Part shown: piece by piece, positions 7,619 through 13,200 of the stretch | Layout of the letters: each line of letters starts with the position of its first letter | How positions within the stretch are numbered: position 1 is the stretch's first letter | From: Candidatus Sumerlaeota bacterium | GTDB lineage: Bacteria; Sumerlaeota; Sumerlaeia; MWCT01 | Direction of reading: 5' to 3' | NCBI GenBank assembly: GCA_026398545.1 | Contig: JAPLSR010000251.1 | Span: 1-13,200 of the forward strand | Length of the DNA stretch: 13,200 nucleotides | Translations under genes and position numbers: made by a program | Notes under the pieces: model-generated | What the model was told of the DNA's origin: nothing | The model's database searches: none | What the model saw: only the letters and a program-made list of their open reading frames with translations

Positions 7619-7663
7619 ACATTCCGCACATAGTCCCTTATCTCCCAACGGATTGCATATTGC

Positions 7664-7692
7664 TTGACAGGGAAACGCCTTCCCATTATGAA
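7664..7692 (+). promoter_or_regulatory. Sigma70-type promoter for the wzz-like/RCK operon
   Basis: TTGACA (7664-7669), a 17-base spacer and TATGAA (7687-7692) give a near-consensus housekeeping promoter, about 60 bases before the ATG at 7754. The -35 box is preceded by TTGC, giving TTGCTTGAC, identical to the promoter before the pilin gene. The rest of the 7619-7753 gap holds no gene or terminator that I can see. Confidence 0.75.
7670..7684. promoter_or_regulatory. Small inverted repeat inside the promoter spacer, possible operator
   Basis: GGGAA and TTCCC are perfect 5-base arms around ACGCC, placed exactly between the -35 and -10 boxes. A protein bound here would block RNA polymerase, so it could be an operator; five-base arms also arise easily by chance. 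Confidence 0.3.
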
Positions 7693-7753
7693 AGGACAGA
7701 TTTTTGAACTGACATGACATTCCCTCATAAATTTATTTATTTTGGGAGTTAAT

Positions 7754-8995
7754 ATGAAGACCGAAGAGCGCGAATCATATACACTTGCGGCTTATGTTTG
7801 GTATTTGTGGGAGAAACGGTTCGGGATAATTCTTGGAGCGATTCTCTGCATGGCGCTCATGGTGGTGTATGTCCAGTTTTTAGCCAGGGAAAAATTCCGC
7901 TCATATGCCCAGCTCATGATTAAGGAGCCGAGGAAATTCACCGATACGGAAAGGGACGCCATCACCCCCCTTTCCTATAAGGTCCTCCTCCTGAATGATA
8001 ACCTTCTAAAGGAAGTGCGAGATGAATTCTGTAAAGTGACGGGGCTATCCCCATTTCCTCTCGCAATAGAAAAATTCAAGCAGGGATTTGAGGTGAAGAC
8101 AGAGATTGTGAAGGATACGTCCGTGAAGATAGAATACTCGCCTGTCATAAGCATCTCGGCTGATGCTGGAACCGCCCAATTTGCACAGAAGCTCATGGAA
8201 ATCTGGATTCGGCGATTTATGGACCGATGCGGTGACATCCTTGCCCGTGAAGCGGATTTTGCCACCCGCAGCTACCTTGACAAGGCTGAAAATCTAAAAA
8301 AGACCCTCACTGAAAAAGAAACCACCCTCCTGAAAATGCGCTGGGAACTCCCCTTCAGAATCAGACAGCTCACAGCAAAAGAGATGCTCCTTGCTCCCAC
8401 CTCCATCACATGGGAATTCCGCGAGGAACGTCCTTCATATTATAAATACAGAGACCAGAACAGGGTGGACTTTTCCATGATTGAACCCGCCACTTCACCT
8501 GCCATGGTAAATGGACTGGAGCAACAATTGGTGCAGGTTGAGGTTGAACTTGCCGCCACAAGGGCGGGAAATAATCCCTCCCCAATCGCCGCTCTTGAGG
8601 CAAAACGAAACACCCTTCTGGAAAAGGTTAAACAGACAAATGCCGATATTGCCGTCTTCCAGAAAGACACTGCTGAACTTGAGGCCAGATTTCAGACTCT
8701 CGCACGAGAAGTTACTTCATTGCGCGACGAATATTCATATGTGATGGATTTGAGCAATCAAGCCGATGTGGAGGCTCATGGACTGACCTATTCAAATAAG
8801 GGTGACGGGAAAGAACGTTCAGACATCATCATCCTTTCGCCACCATCCCTGCCTGAACTGCGCGTCTTCCCCAAAAAGACTATCTTTTGCCTGATTGCCG
8901 GCGTGGTGGGTTTCATCCTGACAACATTGCTTTTTATATTTGAAAAGTTCATGAAGGATGGCAAAGCCCTTCTTGAAAAGGTTGATTCACAATGA
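7754..8995 (+). CDS. Wzz-like polysaccharide co-polymerase / chain-length determinant protein
   Basis: The ATG at 7754 follows GGGAG (7744-7748) at five bases and is preferred to the in-frame TTG at 7742. The 413-residue product has a short cytoplasmic N-terminus, TM1 at about 24-42, a large periplasmic part with charged coiled coils (about 172-198 and 253-335), the proline-bearing motif SPPSLPELRVFPKK just before TM2, TM2 at about 376-397 and a short charged tail. This TM-coiled coil-Pro-TM plan is that of Wzz/polysaccharide co-polymerases, which set chain length of O-antigen, capsule or exopolysaccharide. No Walker motifs or tyrosine cluster follow TM2, so the fused BY-kinase of some relatives is absent. 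No glycosyltransferase, Wzy or outer-membrane export gene is in the window, so the polymer is unknown. It overlaps the next gene by four bases. Confidence 0.82.
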   Translation: MKTEERESYTLAAYVWYLWEKRFGIILGAILCMALMVVYVQFLAREKFRSYAQLMIKEPRKFTDTERDAITPLSYKVLLLNDNLLKEVRDEFCKVTGLSPFPLAIEKFKQGFEVKTEIVKDTSVKIEYSPVISISADAGTAQFAQKLMEIWIRRFMDRCGDILAREADFATRSYLDKAENLKKTLTEKETTLLKMRWELPFRIRQLTAKEMLLAPTSITWEFREERPSYYKYRDQNRVDFSMIEPATSPAMVNGLEQQLVQVEVELAATRAGNNPSPIAALEAKRNTLLEKVKQTNADIAVFQKDTAELEARFQTLAREVTSLRDEYSYVMDLSNQADVEAHGLTYSNKGDGKERSDIIILSPPSLPELRVFPKKTIFCLIAGVVGFILTTLLFIFEKFMKDGKALLEKVDSQ

Positions 8996-9669
8996 AACGA
9001 TACGTGGTAATTGGAGTGGGGCAATTTGGGTTCAGTGTGGCAAAAACCCTTGTAGACCTGGGCTGCGATGTTCTGGCAATTGATGTGAATGAATCGCGGA
9101 TTCAGGAAATTTCTGACCAGATTCCCCATGCCGTGGCAGCCACTGGAACTGATGAAAGGACTCTGAGGGCGCTTGGCGTTCAGGAATATGATGTGGCGAT
9201 TGTTACCTGTGCGGAAAGCCTTGAAAATTCAATTCTTGCCACTGCCGTGATGAGGGAAATCGGGATTCCTGAGGTCATAGTGAAGGCTATAAACCAGAAA
9301 CATGGTGAGATTCTGAAACGTGTGGGCGCCACAAAGGTTGTCTATCCAGAACAGGAGATGGGGGCACAGCTGGCAAACCACCTTGTCAATCCGGATATTC
9401 TTCAGGAGATTGTGTTATCCGGCGAGTATTCCATCATAGAACTGGCAATACCGGACGAGCTGGTGGGGCAATCCATTTTGGAGGGTAACATCCGCGCCAA
9501 ATACGGGCTCACCATTTTAGCCATCCGTTCTCAAACCGCCTCCACAAGAGATGGGGAACAGGAAGGTCTTCTCCTTTCCCCTCCACCCAGTTACGTTCTC
9601 AAGGAAACCGACAGGGTTATTCTCTTCGGTAACAATAAGGATATTGAGAACTTCCGTGAAGGAAAGTAG
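8992..9669 (+). CDS. RCK-domain K+ transport regulator (TrkA/KtrA family)
   Basis: The 225-residue protein begins with a Rossmann RCK_N domain: VVIGVGQFG carries GxGxxG (G8-G13), Asp31 ends the second strand (VLAID) for the dinucleotide ribose, and ATGTDERTLRALGV, VTCAESLENSILATA and GATKVVYPEQEMGAQLA are typical of the family. RCK_C follows (about 140-222, IIELAIPDELVGQSILEGNI, ending DRVILFGNNKDIENF). Such proteins form octameric rings that bind NAD(H)/ATP/ADP or c-di-AMP and gate a TrkH/KtrB-type K+ channel subunit at the inner membrane. Length matches KtrA (about 220) rather than the duplicated TrkA (about 460). The ATG overlaps the upstream stop as ATGA, so translation is probably coupled. 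No channel gene adjoins it, which is unusual. The function is confident, the partner unknown. Confidence 0.93.
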   Translation: MKRYVVIGVGQFGFSVAKTLVDLGCDVLAIDVNESRIQEISDQIPHAVAATGTDERTLRALGVQEYDVAIVTCAESLENSILATAVMREIGIPEVIVKAINQKHGEILKRVGATKVVYPEQEMGAQLANHLVNPDILQEIVLSGEYSIIELAIPDELVGQSILEGNIRAKYGLTILAIRSQTASTRDGEQEGLLLSPPPSYVLKETDRVILFGNNKDIENFREGK

Positions 9670-9740
9670 TATTATTTAAAAGTTAATCATCCGCCTATTA
9701 TCCTTTCCCTCTTCCCGCCCTGTTTCCTTAAGGAATTTGC

Positions 9741-9769
9741 TTGACCCCCACGAAACCATGAATTATAGT
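9741..9769 (+). promoter_or_regulatory. Sigma70-type promoter for the pilin-like gene
   Basis: TTGACC (9741-9746), 17 bases and TATAGT (9764-9769) form a strong candidate promoter, with TTGC before the -35 box as in the promoter at 7664. It would give a leader of roughly 65-70 bases before ATG 9844. A perfect TATAAT at 9811-9816 has no -35 partner at a proper distance. The upstream part of the gap (9670-9736) is pyrimidine-rich and holds no gene or clear terminator. Confidence 0.7.
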
Positions 9770-9786
9770 TGTCATTGTTATTGTTA

Positions 9787-9811
9787 AAGATATATTTATG
9801 TTCTATATCTT
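9787..9811 (+). promoter_or_regulatory. Leader hairpin / 8-bp inverted repeat upstream of the pilin-like gene
   Basis: AAGATATA (9787-9794) and TATATCTT (9804-9811) are perfect complements around a 9-base loop. They lie downstream of the predicted promoter and so in the mRNA leader. The stem is AT-only apart from one G-C pair and therefore weak; it might be a protein site or a message-stability element. Confidence 0.3.
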
Positions 9812-9843
9812 ATAATCTATAATTGTGCTTACAGGGGAAAAAC

Positions 9844-10539
9844 ATGCGAAAGATTATTATTGGATTCACACTTATAGAACTGTTAATTGTTGTGGCTATT
9901 ATTGCCATACTTGCCGCCATTGCGATACCTAACTTTCTTGAATCGCATGTGCGCGCTAAAGTGAGCCGCGCCAAGGCGGACCTTCGTTCCATCACTACAG
10001 CCCTTGAGGCATACCATGTGGAGTATAATCATTATCCGCCAAATCCTGATACAAGCAAGGGATTTAATGTCACACCCTGGCAGCTCACCACCCCTGTGTC
10101 CTATATCACCACCCGTCCCACCGACCCCTTCAAACAATCAAAAGATGTAACTCAGACCACCAACCCCGCCTTGAGTAAAGAGAGATATTATTATGATTAC
10201 TTCTCCATCATCACAGTTGATGAATATTTCAAATTTGCCAATGCCGGGATTAATATCTTTCCGCTGGCGGTAGAGGATGATGGCTCGCTCCCCGGAGCCA
10301 ATCCGGGCGCTTTTAAGAAATATGGCAGTTGGCTCCAGTGGTCCATCGGTCCTGATGCCCTCTTCTGGATACAACAGGATGACTTTGCAGGGGGTAACAG
10401 CGCCCTTCTGACCCCTCTTTATCGCCCATGGGGGTATAGCTTTGATGTTCCTTATGACCCTACAAATGGAACAATCAGCTTCGGGAACATAATCCGTTCC
10501 CAGGTCAAATCCGATGGTCTGCAGGCTTATTTCCAGTAA
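9844..10539 (+). CDS. Type IV pilin / type II secretion pseudopilin-like protein
   Basis: The ATG at 9844 has AGGGGA (9832-9837) six bases upstream and gives a classic short prepilin leader: MRKIIIG cut before FTLIELL by prepilin peptidase, with Glu12 as the +5 glutamate. A 20-residue hydrophobic helix follows (LIELLIVVAIIAILAAIAIP), continuing into the amphipathic stem SHVRAKVSRAKADLRSITTA. The mature protein is about 224 residues. The region EAYHVEYNHYPP, then LTTPVSYITTRPTDPF, is typical of GspG-like proteins in several uncultured bacterial groups, where many such genes sit next to unrelated genes. No pilus ATPase, platform or secretin gene is near. It may be a minor or specialised pilin assembled by machinery coded elsewhere. 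The next gene, 88 bp downstream, encodes an exported protein and could be its client; that link is speculative. Confidence 0.9.
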   Translation: MRKIIIGFTLIELLIVVAIIAILAAIAIPNFLESHVRAKVSRAKADLRSITTALEAYHVEYNHYPPNPDTSKGFNVTPWQLTTPVSYITTRPTDPFKQSKDVTQTTNPALSKERYYYDYFSIITVDEYFKFANAGINIFPLAVEDDGSLPGANPGAFKKYGSWLQWSIGPDALFWIQQDDFAGGNSALLTPLYRPWGYSFDVPYDPTNGTISFGNIIRSQVKSDGLQAYFQ

Positions 10540-10627
10540 GCGAGCCATTGGCATGGTAATGATTGAGCGCTTATTTATTTTAAGAAATATACACCTGATT
10601 AATATGCATGTCAAGGGAGTTGGAGAT

Positions 10628-13200
10628 ATGCGAAAAAGAGTTATAAATTTAAAGATAATTTTAGTAATAATGTCACTTTATATATTTTATAGTGGTATAT
10701 GTATAACCGGTGGTGTCGGAATCATTTCAGGAGGTTCATACGAATTTCAAGACGGTTTCTGGCATGTTGTAATGGCATCTGAATCAACATTCACACCAAC
10801 TCCAACTCCCACACCAACTCCCACACCCTCCCCGACGCCTCCCGCAGGTATCAGTTACAATGTCATTGACCTCGGGACGCTGGGTGGCGGGGATAGCTGG
10901 GCGATGGCAATTAACAACATGGGTCAAATAGTGGGATATTCCACACTCCCTAACAATGAAACCATTCATGCCTTCCTTTATATCTTCGATGAAAGCACCA
11001 CCAGCATAATTGACATTGGCACCCTTGGCTATGAGATGAGCGAAGCATATGCATATGACATCAATATAAACGGGCATGTTGTCGGGGAGTCAGAGACAAC
11101 GACTGGTCCCATTCATGCCTTCCTGTATGCCAATGGTGAGATGGAAGACCTTGGCACTCTCCCCGGTGAAGATAATTCCCACGCAATGGGCATTAATGAT
11201 GATGATGTGGTTGTCGGAAATTCCGGTTCCTCTGAGGAGTCGTATGCATTCTTATGGTCGGATGGTGTGATGAAGGACCTGCAACTATCAATATCAAACT
11301 ACTCAAATGGGGCGGAGGATATAAATAATAGTGGTGATATTGTTGGATGGGCATCTGATGGTGAGTATCAGTTGCCGATTGTGCATCAGGATGATGTAAC
11401 AACCACCATTGGGGTGGAAGGTTCAGGCTACGGCTCTGCAATGGCGATTAATGAGCAGGGGGATGTGACAGGTTCGCTTGATTTTCCAGATACTTCACAA
11501 GATGCTTTCCTTTACAAGGAGGAGACGATAAGTGACCTGGGAACGCTGGGGAGTTATTACAGTCAGGGTTTCGATGTAAATATTGATAATATGGTGGTTG
11601 GGGAGTCTGGTACGGGAGGTGATGGACTCAACCATGCCTTTGTTTTTATACCTGAAAATTGGGTCATGTATGATTTGAACAGTTTGATTCCTCCGGACTC
11701 GGGGTGGGAGCTCCAATGTGCGCATGGTATCAATGACAAGGGTGAAATTGTTGGCTGGGGTACTATAGGCGTTTATACTCATGCCTTCTTACTTGTGCCT
11801 GTGGCGACTCCCACACCAACTCCCACACCAACGCCACCTCCAACAATGACCCCCACACCGACGCCGACTCCGACAATAACACCCACACCAACGCCTACTC
11901 CGAGAATAACGCCCACACCAACGGCAACGCCCAAACCGACTGTAACACCTTCCACACCGACGCCAACTCCGACAATAACACCTACACCTTCTCCCACACC
12001 CACGTTTACTCCCACCCCAACGCCCTTTGTCCCGAGACCGCATCTTGTCAAGGCTATCTTCAGTGATGCTAATGGAAACGGTAGTGCGGAGCCAGGCGAG
12101 GCATTGACCCTTGTTTTTGACCAGGGTGTTACAATCACGAAATCTCTCATTTCTCCCGGCTGTTTTTATCTGCCTGTTGCGGGGGATAGCCTCGGGCTGG
12201 TGGGATTCAAAGCATCTATAAATCCTTACAGTTCCCGCCGGTTGACATTGATACTCGGACAGAATGCTCATTTGACGATTGAAGGTAATTTTCTCACAAC
12301 AATGACTCAATTGGGCTCGCCTTCGGGCATTGACCTCTCCATTGCCCGTCCGCCATTTGCTATCAGAAGTCTTGATGGGTTGGTGGACTCCATCGACCTG
12401 GGCGCCCCGCATTTCAATGATACCGGTCTGGATATCAAATATAGCTTCAGGGCTGTGGTGAGGGATATCGGGTCTGCTGGCGGCACACTTGACAATTCGG
12501 GCGACCCGGACGCGGCTTATCACCACTCCTTTTATATCCCCGGAGGTTCCATCACCTCTTCATCAGGAAAGGTCAAAGCAGAACCCGTCATCCAGTTTAT
12601 CATGAAATCCCCTGATATTCCGCCGCCCCTGCCCGGCAGCGTCATTCAGATATTTGCCAATGCGGATAACATCATATTTTCGCCCCTGGCAACGCTCACA
12701 CTTGAATACCTTAATGGCGATGTGGATACTGAGATGGGTTTTGCAGAGGCGGGGATGAGGATATGGATGTATGTGCCGGGTGCGAATGGCCTTTGGCCCA
12801 ACTGGGTTCTTGTTCCGGTGCAACAACAATTTGTTGATACTGAAAAGCATACTGTGACAATATATCTGGAGTATCTCAAATATGCAGGCGCCACGGGCGG
12901 AGTGAGATTGGCGTCTCCCGGCGATTCAGGCATCTTCGGGAACCTTCCCGGTGCCACAATTGAGGAAAGCACAGTAAGTATTAAACCGCAGGGCGGGGGC
13001 ATGGTGAGAATCCTTGTTGGTCCAACCCTGAACGCAGGTGGAGGCGGTTATTATACTTATCACCAGATTGAATTCCCGGATTATGTTGAAACAGACCCCT
13101 CAGACCTGAGCGTGATAAAGGTTACCATCAAACAGGCAACACTTGCCGACCGGATTGCGCGGAGTGGAGGGAATTCCTTCCCAACGGCGAGCAATGCGCT
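10628..13200 (+). CDS. Large exported HAF-repeat beta-propeller protein with TP linkers (3' end outside window)
   Basis: This frame is open from ATG 10628 to the window edge (857 codons). AAGGGAG (10613-10619) lies eight bases upstream; an in-frame ATG at 10604 has no such site. Residues 1-28 are a basic start plus hydrophobic core (RKRVINLKIILVIMSLYIFY), a signal peptide. A short GGSYEFQDGFWH segment and a TP linker (56-72) follow. Residues 77-391 hold seven repeats of about 45 residues with D-L/I-G-T-L, a central IN-x-x-G-x-I/V-V-G and HAF-L-Y, the HAF repeat; seven copies suggest one beta-propeller. A 73-residue Thr-Pro linker (394-466) leads to a beta-rich part that opens with a Ca-loop-like DANGNGSAEPGE (480-491). 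It is probably a secreted or surface protein. Function unknown. The 10540-10627 gap shows no firm promoter, so it may be read through from the pilin gene. Confidence 0.85.
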   Translation, partial: MRKRVINLKIILVIMSLYIFYSGICITGGVGIISGGSYEFQDGFWHVVMASESTFTPTPTPTPTPTPSPTPPAGISYNVIDLGTLGGGDSWAMAINNMGQIVGYSTLPNNETIHAFLYIFDESTTSIIDIGTLGYEMSEAYAYDININGHVVGESETTTGPIHAFLYANGEMEDLGTLPGEDNSHAMGINDDDVVVGNSGSSEESYAFLWSDGVMKDLQLSISNYSNGAEDINNSGDIVGWASDGEYQLPIVHQDDVTTTIGVEGSGYGSAMAINEQGDVTGSLDFPDTSQDAFLYKEETISDLGTLGSYYSQGFDVNIDNMVVGESGTGGDGLNHAFVFIPENWVMYDLNSLIPPDSGWELQCAHGINDKGEIVGWGTIGVYTHAFLLVPVATPTPTPTPTPPPTMTPTPTPTPTITPTPTPTPRITPTPTATPKPTVTPSTPTPTPTITPTPSPTPTFTPTPTPFVPRPHLVKAIFSDANGNGSAEPGEALTLVFDQGVTITKSLISPGCFYLPVAGDSLGLVGFKASINPYSSRRLTLILGQNAHLTIEGNFLTTMTQLGSPSGIDLSIARPPFAIRSLDGLVDSIDLGAPHFNDTGLDIKYSFRAVVRDIGSAGGTLDNSGDPDAAYHHSFYIPGGSITSSSGKVKAEPVIQFIMKSPDIPPPLPGSVIQIFANADNIIFSPLATLTLEYLNGDVDTEMGFAEAGMRIWMYVPGANGLWPNWVLVPVQQQFVDTEKHTVTIYLEYLKYAGATGGVRLASPGDSGIFGNLPGATIEESTVSIKPQGGGMVRILVGPTLNAGGGGYYTYHQIEFPDYVETDPSDLSVIKVTIKQATLADRIARSGGNSFPTASNA
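10793..10843 (+). repeat. Short Thr-Pro linker repeat
   Basis: Repeated ACxCCx codons encode TPTPTPTPTPTPSPTPP (residues 56-72). It separates the signal/GFW segment from the propeller. It is the same low-complexity type as the longer linker at 11807. Confidence 0.85.
10856..11800 (+). repeat. Seven tandem HAF-type protein repeats
   Basis: Repeat starts (the DLGTLG-equivalent position) fall at residues 81, 129, 174, 217, 260, 303 and 349, a period of 43-48. Repeats 1, 2, 3, 6 and 7 keep most of the motif, including the final HAF or YAF. Repeats 4 and 5 are more diverged: 4 has PIVHQDD in place of HAFLY and 5 ends DAFLY. The DNA is not a perfect tandem repeat, so the array is old. Confidence 0.8.
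11807..12025 (+). repeat. Long Thr-Pro linker repeat (about 73 residues)
   Basis: Low-complexity DNA made of CCx-ACx codons encodes TP runs interrupted by PPT, TIT, RIT, ATPKPTVTPS and SPT. Such linkers keep domains of exported proteins apart and may be O-glycosylated. Mixed third positions show the array is kept at protein level. The opposite strand reads as Gly-Val repeats without stops, which is a composition effect. Confidence 0.9.

Noticed and set aside
10543..10556. Small hairpin CCAT/ATGG after the pilin-like gene as a terminator
   Set aside because: A four-base stem without a following T run is too weak to support a terminator.
10563..10593. Possible promoter TTGAGC with TATACA before the HAF protein gene
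   Set aside because: The spacer is 19 bases and the match is weak; read-through from the pilin promoter is an equal explanation.
10695..10709. Possible lipoprotein signal (YSGIC) in the HAF protein
   Set aside because: The residue before Cys is Ile, which does not fit a lipobox; an ordinary signal peptide cut further on is more likely.
11820..12025. CRISPR-like short repeats in the CCA-ACx tract
   Set aside because: The period is six bases, the frame is coding throughout, and there are no unique spacers.
11779..12526. Long minus-strand open frames rich in Gly-Val or Arg-Cys opposite the TP linker
   Set aside because: They are shadows of the Thr-Pro repeat DNA; composition alone removes stop codons, and the plus strand has a coherent exported protein.

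Overview
The window is a piece of a bacterial chromosome. All genes lie on the + strand, gaps are short, and there is no tRNA, rRNA, CRISPR array, transposase, phage gene or defence system that I can see. The two ends cut through genes. Several traits suggest an uncultured Gram-negative lineage: a Wzz-type inner-membrane protein, a type IV (pseudo)pilin of the short GFTLIELL class with a proline-rich 'YPP...DPF' C-terminal region, and a large exported protein with threonine-proline linkers and HAF repeats. That mix is often seen in candidate phyla such as Sumerlaeota and in relatives of the PVC/FCB groups. This placement is an inference from protein style, and I hold it with low confidence.

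Region 1 (1-5294) reads like one transcription unit. It holds the C-terminal two thirds of the YchF/OLA1 ATPase, a free-standing homocysteine S-methyltransferase domain protein, a 152-residue protein of unknown function, a membrane sensor histidine kinase (two TM helices, HAMP, PAS, HisKA, HATPase) and an NtrC-type sigma54-dependent response regulator. The kinase and regulator are separated by a short imperfect palindrome that looks like a dispersed repeat. The kinase and regulator clearly form a two-component pair. Its input signal and target promoters cannot be read from the window.

Region 2 (5295-7618) holds one gene: an AmpG-like major facilitator permease with an unusually long soluble insertion (about 280 residues) between predicted TM5 and TM6, placed in the periplasm by topology. 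An AT-rich 11-bp inverted repeat lies just upstream of its ribosome binding site.

Region 3 (7619-9669) is a two-gene operon behind a near-consensus sigma70 promoter. It encodes a Wzz-like polysaccharide co-polymerase without a kinase domain and an RCK (TrkA/KtrA-type) nucleotide-binding regulator of K+ transport, overlapping by ATGA. No channel subunit is present.

Region 4 (9670-13200) starts with a second near-consensus promoter that shares the extended -35 sequence TTGCTTGAC with the first. It drives a type IV pilin-like protein. The following exported protein has an N-terminal signal segment, a short TP linker, seven HAF-type repeats (probably a seven-bladed beta-propeller), a 73-residue TP linker and a further C-terminal part that runs off the window. 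No unmistakable new system is present. The best leads are the transporter insertion, the HAF propeller protein, the Wzz/RCK coupling and the palindrome between kinase and regulator.
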